Assembly (NCBI GenBank): GCA_016787785.1
Contig: JAEUTO010000006.1
Span: 558,001-622,000, forward strand
Length of the DNA stretch: 64,000 bases
Direction of reading: 5' to 3'
Origin: Bacteroidia bacterium
GTDB taxonomy: Bacteria > Bacteroidota > Bacteroidia > B-17B0 > Aurantibacillaceae
Positions 55,357-61,843 of the stretch are shown piece after piece. The notes beneath the pieces are model-generated. The model did no database searches. It saw nothing but the letters and a program-made list of their open reading frames with translations, and had not been told where the DNA came from. The translations under genes and the position numbers were made by a program. Each line of letters opens with the position of its first letter. Position 1 is the first letter of the stretch.

Positions 55357-55692
55357 AAGATAGTTAAACAATTTCAGAAGGAAAATAAATTAGCAGTTAC
55401 CGGAAAAGTAACGCCGGCATTATTGGGCGTAATTGATAGCAAACTACACCCAATTAAAATTGCACCTTCTAAACTAACCACCGGTTCTTTTTTAAAAAAA
55501 GGCGATTCAGGAAGTGGCGTAATAGCGCTGCAAGTTGCATTAAATAAAGCAGGAGCGAAGCCCAAAATAGCGGAAGACGGTGTGTTTGGAGATAAAACTG
55601 TAAAAGCGTTAAAGGAATTTCAGAAGAAAAATAAGTTAACTGTTGATGGAGAGGCTGGACCGCAAACATTTAAAGCACTTGGAATAAAATAA
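55357..55692 (+). pseudogene. 5'-truncated peptidoglycan-binding protein remnant
   Basis: The open frame from 55357 (KIVKQFQKENKLAVTGKVTP) holds the end of one peptidoglycan-binding PG_binding_1 repeat. A linker and a full second repeat follow (LKKGDSGSGVIALQVALNKA; FGDKTVKALKEFQKKNKLTV) to the stop at 55692. There is no start codon or signal peptide in frame: a stop lies immediately upstream (TAA at 55354), and the 5' part is missing. The gene is cut off at the right edge of the accessory island, so the island insertion or a deletion probably removed its 5' half. A TTG at 55423 could start an 89-residue fragment. Confidence 0.65.
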
Positions 55693-55693
55693 A

Positions 55694-56119
55694 TTATTTC
55701 TTCTCTAAAAATTCAGCCGTTACCGATCCATTGCTTCTTTTACCAATAAGCTTATCTCCTTTTAATTCCAACTTACCGTATTCATCATATTTTTCGATAA
55801 AGATCTGGTTGTCTTTTATGGTCCAGTAACGAACAGATTTTATTGGTTCTGCTTTGTTATTGTAATTTTCCTCGCGCTCTTTAGGAGTACAAGAGGCTTT
55901 TACGAGTTCATAAATACTTACTTTGTTTTTTGTGAATTCCATCACTTTGTAATAATCTATGTTACAACCGCCGCCTTCCATTTTTTTACAGACTGAATTA
56001 GTTAGTAAAGTATACGTTTTTCCTTCGGGAGAAAGTTGAGCTTTTATTTCTGAACTCATAAATAAGGCGATGATAAAAATGAAGCAGAAAAAAAGCGGTT
56101 TAAATTTTATTTTTTTCAT
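55694..56119 (-). CDS. Secreted protein of unknown function
   Basis: The 141-residue product has a signal peptide (MKKIKFKPLFFCFIFIIALF to IKA). The mature part, with the cysteines in TNSVCKKMEGGGCNIDYYKV, is beta-rich and resembles small lipocalin-like periplasmic proteins (YWTIKDNQIFIEKYDEYG; ELKGDKLIGKR). It is the first of a run of five small secreted proteins on the minus strand, which may be one operon or a cluster of envelope orphans. I do not recognise the family. Confidence 0.65.
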   Translation of the reverse strand: MKKIKFKPLFFCFIFIIALFMSSEIKAQLSPEGKTYTLLTNSVCKKMEGGGCNIDYYKVMEFTKNKVSIYELVKASCTPKEREENYNNKAEPIKSVRYWTIKDNQIFIEKYDEYGKLELKGDKLIGKRSNGSVTAEFLEKK

Positions 56120-56133
56120 TCTGTAAAGTAAAA

Positions 56134-56673
56134 TTATTTATCGAAGAGTTCGCTGTTAAGTTCTCCATGGCTAAACTTTAATTCTTTAACCAACGCGCTT
56201 ATATTTTTTCTTCCAAATTTACTGAAGCCGCGGGCGTAACACTCGTCACACAGATCTGTTTTGTGAGAATTTTCGGCAGGAATATCCGGCGTTGATTCTA
56301 AAAAATTGCAGCCCATGCAAATACTAATATGCCCCACTATTTTATTTTCTTTAAAAAACACAACTCCAAAATGCGGATCAAAACAAGCCGCAGTTCCTCC
56401 GCCGTATGATTTAGTATCGCCGAGGGTTTTATTGAGTTTGTTTATTTGTTCTTTTGTTAACTCAGCTTGTTTGAACATTCTTTCTTTCAGCGGCATTACT
56501 TTTTCTTCGATTACAATTTGCATTTCGGGAGAACCGTTATAATCATAAGCAATTACTTTATCGTATTTTAAAGTATCAAAAGGATTGATGTATTTTTTTG
56601 CTGCTTTATTAGTTTGAGAAATGCCTTGGTTTATAAAAGCAAAACAAATTAAAGTATAAAGCAGATTTTTCAT
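56134..56673 (-). CDS. Secreted protein with two CxxC pairs
   Basis: The 179-residue protein has a signal peptide (MKNLLYTLICFAFINQGISQ). It contains SICMGCNFLE and TDLCDECYARGF, two CxxC pairs that could bind a metal or form disulfides, plus GGGTAACFDPHFGVVF in the middle. No named family is recognised. It lies 14 bases upstream of the preceding secreted orphan and 30 bases from the S41 protease, so these may be co-transcribed. Confidence 0.68.
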   Translation of the reverse strand: MKNLLYTLICFAFINQGISQTNKAAKKYINPFDTLKYDKVIAYDYNGSPEMQIVIEEKVMPLKERMFKQAELTKEQINKLNKTLGDTKSYGGGTAACFDPHFGVVFFKENKIVGHISICMGCNFLESTPDIPAENSHKTDLCDECYARGFSKFGRKNISALVKELKFSHGELNSELFDK

Positions 56674-56703
56674 TTAAATAAAAATAGTCATTTTTCTCGA
56701 TTC

Positions 56704-58074
56704 TTATTGTTTGATCTTATTATAAAAAAAACTCGCATCGTTACGGTTAATACTCATGCCTGATACATTTCCATCTTTATCAAAAGTAAATTCAATATAG
56801 CGATTCATGTCGTCGTTATCGTAAAGAAAGCGCGTTTTGCTTATTGGAATTAATTTCCAGTCGGGCGGAACAGGGATGCTTCTGTAGACGCTTCCTCCTT
56901 TTAAAACAATAGTAGTTATATAAGGAGAAGAACCCGGGCCGGGAATAGGTTTAAATTCTCCGCAATATTTCTGAAGTTCGGCTGCAGTATAATTTAAACC
57001 ACCACTTTGAGCCAGTGCTATTTTATTTTCTACAACCGTTAAAAACCATTGTGCCAGGTGTTTCTCCTGATCATCCTTTGCTTTGGCCAAACGATCTTTA
57101 AAGATCAGGAGTTGTGCTTTTTCTAACGCCTGTTGGCCGCGTATATACACATCAGGATAAACACCTGTGCCCTCCCAATTGGTGCCAGTAAGTTCATGAT
57201 AGGAACGCGCATTTGGAATGTTCAAAACAAATCCTTGTCCAAGCGTGCCCGGGCCTGTTGGATGCGCGCCTCCGCCGGTGGTGTCACCCACAATGGTAGC
57301 ACGTTTAGCCACTTTCATAGCATAAGTAAAATCTTCTGCTCCCGAAAACGTGTTTTTGCTGGTTATTACGTAAACGGGCATGTTCAGTTTAAAAGCTGTT
57401 ACTTTAGGATCGGTATAGTTTTTTACTGTATCGTGTTTATGATCGATAATATGATTCATGGGTAATCTTTTTTCAAAAAAATAATTGAGCATAGCATTTA
57501 CCGTCTCGGGCGAACCGCCTCCATTGTATCGCATATCAATGATCAGAGCCTGAGTATTAGCTACAAATTGAAATGCACTCTCGTATGTTGGCTTAGCCTC
57601 TTTCGTAAAACCCACAAAGCCATCCCATCGCAAATAACCAATGTTGCCCGCCATGATCTCTGTTTTTACAAAATAAAAATTTTGTGTACGCTCTTCTGCT
57701 AATTCCTTTTCTGTTTCTTTTTTTTGCAGCGAATCAGGCAATACGGTGAGAAGCATTTTTTCATAGTCTGGGGCATGCATCAAACGCATGTGTCCATCGT
57801 GATGCACTTTTTGAATATCATTATTGAGCGTATTGGCTACTTCTATTTTATTTTTAAGGTCTTTATAAGCGCCTTTTTTATAATTTTCTTTAAGGGCTTT
57901 TTCTATGAGGGCTGCTTTATCAGGATAGATATAATACTTCTTAAGAGAGAAACTGATGCTATCGATCAACATTTTAATGTCTTTTGCATTCATCGCGGGA
58001 GGAAGGTCTTGCGCTTGCGCCGTAATAAAACTGGTTAATAAAAAAAAGACGGTAAGATGAATATTTTTTTTCAT
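56704..58074 (-). CDS. S41 family peptidase (C-terminal processing type), secreted
   Basis: The 456-residue product has a signal peptide (MKKNIHLTVFFLLTSFITAQ). A helical N-terminal domain is followed by the S41 fold: NIGYLRWDGFVGFTKEAKPT, ALIIDMRYNGGGSPETV, and the catalytic serine in NTFSGAEDFTYAMKVAKRAT (S244). A conserved GTGVYPDV follows. The canonical S41 lysine is probably K254 (four residues after the FTYAM segment). A C-terminal domain of about 110 residues has a lipocalin-like or tail function. No PDZ domain is visible, so it resembles the IRBP/tricorn-core type. It should degrade proteins in the periplasm. Confidence 0.87.
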   Translation of the reverse strand: MKKNIHLTVFFLLTSFITAQAQDLPPAMNAKDIKMLIDSISFSLKKYYIYPDKAALIEKALKENYKKGAYKDLKNKIEVANTLNNDIQKVHHDGHMRLMHAPDYEKMLLTVLPDSLQKKETEKELAEERTQNFYFVKTEIMAGNIGYLRWDGFVGFTKEAKPTYESAFQFVANTQALIIDMRYNGGGSPETVNAMLNYFFEKRLPMNHIIDHKHDTVKNYTDPKVTAFKLNMPVYVITSKNTFSGAEDFTYAMKVAKRATIVGDTTGGGAHPTGPGTLGQGFVLNIPNARSYHELTGTNWEGTGVYPDVYIRGQQALEKAQLLIFKDRLAKAKDDQEKHLAQWFLTVVENKIALAQSGGLNYTAAELQKYCGEFKPIPGPGSSPYITTIVLKGGSVYRSIPVPPDWKLIPISKTRFLYDNDDMNRYIEFTFDKDGNVSGMSINRNDASFFYNKIKQ

Positions 58075-58081
58075 ATGATTT

Positions 58082-58666
58082 TTATTCCTGTTTAAAGGTG
58101 GTTGTAGAGTTATCGTAATTTAATGTGTAAGTGCCTTCGGTAAGCCTGGCGTATGAAATTAGCTTAGCGTAATCTTTTTCAATTAAATTTTCTTTGGCAT
58201 CATATATTTCATAACAGGTTTCGGAGGTAAATATAATCTCTTTATTTTTTTTCTTGATCGTATAATTTACTTTAGGAATTCTGACGGCCTCCCATTCAAG
58301 TGTTTTAGAAACCGCCAGGCGAATATTGGAGTCGTTGAACAAAACTACTCTCATACTGTTAGCACCGCTATGTGGCGCAACTTTGCACGTGTATTCATGT
58401 TTTCCTGATTTTCCAAGGCTGGTGACCTTGCTCTTTTTAACCCATCTGTTCCAGCAAAAGTGCTCAATAACATAATGTGTATTTGGAACTTCATTTTGCG
58501 TATACCAGCAAAGCGTATGTTGATGTGGACCGGAAACACCGCCAACGTAACTAATGTGATAGAAAATAGTTGTGTCAATACCTGCTGTCATTTGCTGTTG
58601 AGCATTGGCCGGTTCGCAATTCATGCTAAAATATATTCCTAATATTAGCGAGAGTAGTATTTTCAT
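58082..58666 (-). CDS. Secreted protein with Fn3-like and CTD-like segments
   Basis: The 194-residue product has a signal peptide (MKILLSLILGIYFSMNCEPA cut near NAQ). The middle resembles an Fn3-like beta-sandwich (HQHTLCWYTQNEVPNTHYVI), and the C-terminal CYEIYDAKENLIEKDYAKLI, ending TYTLNYDNSTTTFKQE, is reminiscent of a T9SS C-terminal domain. No named family is clear. It ends 7 bases before the S41 peptidase start on the same strand, so the two are probably co-transcribed. Confidence 0.65.
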   Translation of the reverse strand: MKILLSLILGIYFSMNCEPANAQQQMTAGIDTTIFYHISYVGGVSGPHQHTLCWYTQNEVPNTHYVIEHFCWNRWVKKSKVTSLGKSGKHEYTCKVAPHSGANSMRVVLFNDSNIRLAVSKTLEWEAVRIPKVNYTIKKKNKEIIFTSETCYEIYDAKENLIEKDYAKLISYARLTEGTYTLNYDNSTTTFKQE

Positions 58667-58711
58667 TTTTCAATTGTTCAAGATGAAGATACGAAAGGAT
58701 TTTGGATCCGA

Positions 58712-59188
58712 TCAATTCTCCCAGGTTATTTTATGAAATTCGAACTCCTTTTTACTATTGTTATAAATATATCTTACAGTGCAGGGTCTTACCGGCGTAT
58801 AAAGGATCTTTGTTTTACCTTGGGTAACACGAAAAGTATAAATCAATATATTGATCTTTTCTTTTCCTAAATTTTGGTTTGCCGCCATATTTAAAGCAAT
58901 TAATGAGCTCTGATATTTTAAACGATCGGACATAGTTGCTCTATCCAAAAATACAACATTTATCTTCTTAATAACACCTTCTGTCTTGCGCGCGCAGCTG
59001 TCTGGAAATTCATCGTTGTTTAAAATAAATAATGTATCGAAGGTTAATTTACCTCTATTATGAATAGAATCAATATAATGTATTAAAGCGTCTTTATAAA
59101 TATCTATCTTGCCACCGTTAACTTTTAGATCGACAGGTTGTCCAAAGAGTTTTGTTGTAAGAATGAGTAGTAAGAGTAAGGTTCTCAT
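58712..59188 (-). CDS. Secreted protein of unknown function
   Basis: The 158-residue protein has a short signal peptide (MRTLLLLLILTTKLFGQP). The mature part is beta/alpha with DTLFILNNDEFPDSCARKTE and VVFLDRATMSDRLKYQSSLI, without a motif I recognise. Its ATG overlaps the stop of the next gene upstream (ATGA at 59185-59188), so the two are translated together. It ends KEFEFHKITWEN. Confidence 0.65.
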   Translation of the reverse strand: MRTLLLLLILTTKLFGQPVDLKVNGGKIDIYKDALIHYIDSIHNRGKLTFDTLFILNNDEFPDSCARKTEGVIKKINVVFLDRATMSDRLKYQSSLIALNMAANQNLGKEKINILIYTFRVTQGKTKILYTPVRPCTVRYIYNNSKKEFEFHKITWEN

Positions 59189-59607
59189 TTAATTCTTATA
59201 AATAATTGATCTATGGCACCCAAGGCTTCATCATAAACAATTAAGATCATTTGTTTTTTGTTTAACTCTTTAACTTCTATTTCTGATATACCAAGATCTT
59301 TGGTCTTTAAAAGATTTTCTAAATATTTACTTTTTTTATTGTAAAGAATAAGTTTCTTTTGCGGAGCATCGATCTTCCAGTCTCCTGTTAGAGGTCCTTT
59401 GCAATAACCCCACCTGAATTTGCCGTCATTAAAGAACGTAATGGTGTCTTTACATTTTATACCGTTATATACTTTACCGTCTTTTGTTGTATTTACTTTA
59501 TTGACATAAGTTCCGCGAAGTTCTTTAAAGTCAACTGGTTTTATGGTCTGCGAAAATTGTTGCTGAGCAACGACGCTAAGTAAAATTAAAAAAAGAGTTT
59601 TCATCAT
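59185..59607 (-). CDS. Secreted lipocalin-like protein
   Basis: The 140-residue product has a signal peptide (MMKTLFLILLSVVAQQQFSQ). The pattern LRGTYVNKVNTTKDGKVY, DTITFFNDGKFRWGYCKGPL, TGDWKIDAPQKKLILYNKKS is typical of lipocalin-like Bacteroidota proteins of unknown ligand. It overlaps the next gene by 4 bases and is probably the first of a two-gene operon. A start at the second methionine (59604) is equally possible. Confidence 0.68.
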   Translation of the reverse strand: MMKTLFLILLSVVAQQQFSQTIKPVDFKELRGTYVNKVNTTKDGKVYNGIKCKDTITFFNDGKFRWGYCKGPLTGDWKIDAPQKKLILYNKKSKYLENLLKTKDLGISEIEVKELNKKQMILIVYDEALGAIDQLFIRIK

Positions 59608-59680
59608 AGTATTTTAAATATCCTTAGTATAAACACCATCTATACAATTTTCCGTATGAGAAAGAGTTCCGTCTTTATCG

Positions 59681-60349
59681 TTATGAATCAAATTTATTTG
59701 GATCCCATTGTACTCCTTTTGGAAATAATTCTTCCTTTCTTTTTTTCATCTCTGTTGCTACCAATGCACTATTGCCACCTTTTTCTTCTAAGCGATCTAT
59801 AATATTCAAATAACTTTTTTCATCTCTGTTTTGGCTCAGTTTAAAAACATTTTCAATGGTAGAAACTTTGATCTCAAAGCCTACAATGGCAGGCAGCATT
59901 TTGCTTAAAAATTCTTTAGGCAAATTATCAAAAAATGTTGGAGAGGCTGTGTTGTTTTTCTCAAAGTGAAGGGTCGTTTTTTTCATAAGCGCAACCAAAC
60001 CTTCGTCAGATAAAAATTTTAATTGACCAGCTATGTGTATGCTCATATAATTCCAGGTAGAGCCAATTTGTGGGTTTGAATACCAGGAAGCGCTAACGTA
60101 GGCATTTGGCCCTGTAAAGACCAATAAAGCTTGTGGGTTTTCGATAAAAGCTTTATGATGATCTGTATTTCGCATAATGTGTCCTTGCAAATACAATTCT
60201 CCCTCCCGCAGCTCTGTAAGAACCGGAACTTGAGTAGCAACTTGTTCACCTGAATTAAAACTCCCTGTTAAAAACGCAAAAGGGTAATCGACAAAAAATT
60301 GCAACAATCGCTCTTTGTCTTTCTCTTTGAAATATGAAAAATGGTACAT
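59681..60349 (-). CDS. PaiB-type FMN-binding regulator
   Basis: The 222-residue product begins MYHFSYFKEKDKERLLQFFV and contains VATQVPVLTELREGELYLQG, GHIMRNTDHHKAF, VFTGPNAYVSASWYSNPQIG, and STWNYMSIHIAGQLKFLSDE, the conserved body of the PaiB/FMN-binding split-barrel family. PaiB was described as a transcriptional repressor in Bacillus. The family binds FMN, and its true role is unclear. It is cytoplasmic with a normal length. It is a single gene, and about 225 bases without a clear feature lie upstream (60350-60574). Confidence 0.85.
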   Translation of the reverse strand: MYHFSYFKEKDKERLLQFFVDYPFAFLTGSFNSGEQVATQVPVLTELREGELYLQGHIMRNTDHHKAFIENPQALLVFTGPNAYVSASWYSNPQIGSTWNYMSIHIAGQLKFLSDEGLVALMKKTTLHFEKNNTASPTFFDNLPKEFLSKMLPAIVGFEIKVSTIENVFKLSQNRDEKSYLNIIDRLEEKGGNSALVATEMKKRKEELFPKGVQWDPNKFDS

Positions 60350-60574
60350 GGTTTTTTTATTGTCTGGTTAAAGGATGCGCAGTATTAAGAAACAAGGTAT
60401 CTATTTTTGCTAAGTCCAAGGTATGCATTTGAGCGTTACTTCGCAAACTTGTCCCGATAGGAAAAAGAAAAAAACAACAGCAACGCCTTTTCCGTATCTG
60501 GGGAAATGGTCGCGAGGCCTCTACAATAGGTATGTTGAGCGAGAACAGGATGCGTCAGTGAGTTGTCTGCAAAA

Positions 60575-61096
60575 TTATTTAGCAACTTCGAGCTTTAAAA
60601 TAGAATTGCAATTGTCGCAGTAGGCTGAACCGGAGCTATAAGTAATTCGAACTTTTTGTCCGTCAAATATTACGTTATTATTAGTCTGAGAGAATGAATT
60701 GAATTTACCAAGCGCTGCGTCACCATAAGCAAATTGAATACCGTTAACTGTAAACTTTTCGATTATCTCTTTTCGTTCTCGATAGGTTCGCTCGAAATTT
60801 GAAATTATGCCTTCAACCCTTGGTGTTGTGGGCGAATTAAGCATTTCTAACGTTTTTTCGTTTGATCTGTCTTGGTAGAAAAAGGTTAACATGATATAGC
60901 CGGCAAGTCCTAGAACGGCGAAAACACCAGTCGCCCAAAGTATTATTGTTTTGTCACCGTCGCCTTTGTCTTTTTTGAATTTTTTCGCTAAGAACCAAAG
61001 AAGTGCGGCGCCGAAAGCGATGAAAAGAAAAACTGAATTTGATTGAATGCTTTTTGATGGCGTGTCGAGAATTGACCAATAAGTTGAATAGTCCAT
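60575..61096 (-). CDS. Two-helix membrane protein of unknown function
   Basis: The 173-residue protein has two membrane helices at about residues 22-38 (VFLFIAFGAALLWFLAKKF) and 50-73 (TIILWATGVFAVLGLAGYIM). A soluble domain follows with ERTYRERKEIIEKFTVNGIQ and a C-terminal CDNCNSIL pair of cysteines that could bind metal. I do not recognise the family. Directly upstream is an attC-like segment (61121-61168), as at the 5416 gene, so it may be a cassette-borne orphan. Confidence 0.6.
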   Translation of the reverse strand: MDYSTYWSILDTPSKSIQSNSVFLFIAFGAALLWFLAKKFKKDKGDGDKTIILWATGVFAVLGLAGYIMLTFFYQDRSNEKTLEMLNSPTTPRVEGIISNFERTYRERKEIIEKFTVNGIQFAYGDAALGKFNSFSQTNNNVIFDGQKVRITYSSGSAYCDNCNSILKLEVAK

Positions 61097-61120
61097 TTAC
61101 TTTTGTTGTCTTTGCAAGAT

Positions 61121-61168
61121 TGTCCGCCAATTACCTCTAACTTGTTTATACCAGCTATCTTTTGGCGG
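61121..61168 (-). repeat. attC-like inverted-repeat segment
   Basis: On the minus strand AACAAGTTAGAGGTAATTGG leads into GGCGGACA, and a 7-bp inverted repeat TTGGCGG (61162-61168) / CCGCCAA (61124-61130) flanks it. Layout and the GGCGGACA motif match 5262-5376. It lies 24 bases before the 61096 start. Confidence 0.35.
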
Positions 61169-61214
61169 TTATCCAACAAATTTTGGGTGGTTTGCCGTCA
61201 TAATTGGTTTTATT

Positions 61215-61790
61215 TTATTGTACTAAACCGTCAAACTTTTCAAGCACTTGTCCGGTATTTGCGTCAACGTAAACGTAAGGGTAACCATTGTTTCCTTGAA
61301 TTTTCCAGACTAACTTATAGGTCTGGCGTTTCATCGTATTTCCAATGTTTTTAGTTGAAGCATAAAATCCAAGTCTATACGAAATACAAGTTTTACTGAA
61401 ATTCATTTCTTGTTTAGCAATATGAACCGCGTCTTCAAATTTAAGTGTTGGAACGAGCGAAAAATTTACTTTGCTAAAATCAAGCGTGTCGTAACTAACA
61501 ATTGTATTACCTGTTCCATGATAATAAAATACATTTTGAAAGAACTTCAGGCCTTTATAAAAAATGTTGCATTTTGCAACCCAGCCGTATTGGTTACTGT
61601 GAGTTTGGTAAACCTGTAATTCAGGATGAGTCGCTAAGGAGTCCATTAATAATTTTGAACCAATGGCACCTGGGTCGACAGTGTTTTTGGCGTCTGTTAA
61701 TTCAGTAGTACTATCACATATTATTGCCTCCTTTTTACAAGCTGCCTGTAAAATTACAATCGTTAGGATATAGATGATATTTTTTTTCAA
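61215..61790 (-). CDS. PepSY-type lipoprotein downstream of an M4 peptidase
   Basis: The start is a TTG at 61790, giving 191 residues. The signal ends in the lipobox LQAACKKE (cysteine 18), so it is a lipoprotein. The C-terminal part FEDAVHIAKQEMNFSKTCIS, then YKLVWKIQGNNGYPYVYVDA and NTGQVLEKFDG, is the typical PepSY/FTP pattern (A..A...L, then Y-V-DA-TG-V-L) found in the propeptides of M4 metallopeptidases. It lies directly downstream of such a peptidase on the same strand (53-base gap), so it may be a trans-acting inhibitor or chaperone of that enzyme. Confidence 0.75.
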   Translation of the reverse strand: MKKNIIYILTIVILQAACKKEAIICDSTTELTDAKNTVDPGAIGSKLLMDSLATHPELQVYQTHSNQYGWVAKCNIFYKGLKFFQNVFYYHGTGNTIVSYDTLDFSKVNFSLVPTLKFEDAVHIAKQEMNFSKTCISYRLGFYASTKNIGNTMKRQTYKLVWKIQGNNGYPYVYVDANTGQVLEKFDGLVQ

Positions 61791-61843
61791 GTTCGTTTTT
61801 TTTAATATTTAAATAACAAGCTTATAAAAGACATAAAATTGTT

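Noticed and set aside
60423-60623. Small plus-strand open frame
   Set aside because: It overlaps the end of the 60575 gene, and its composition and start context look non-coding.
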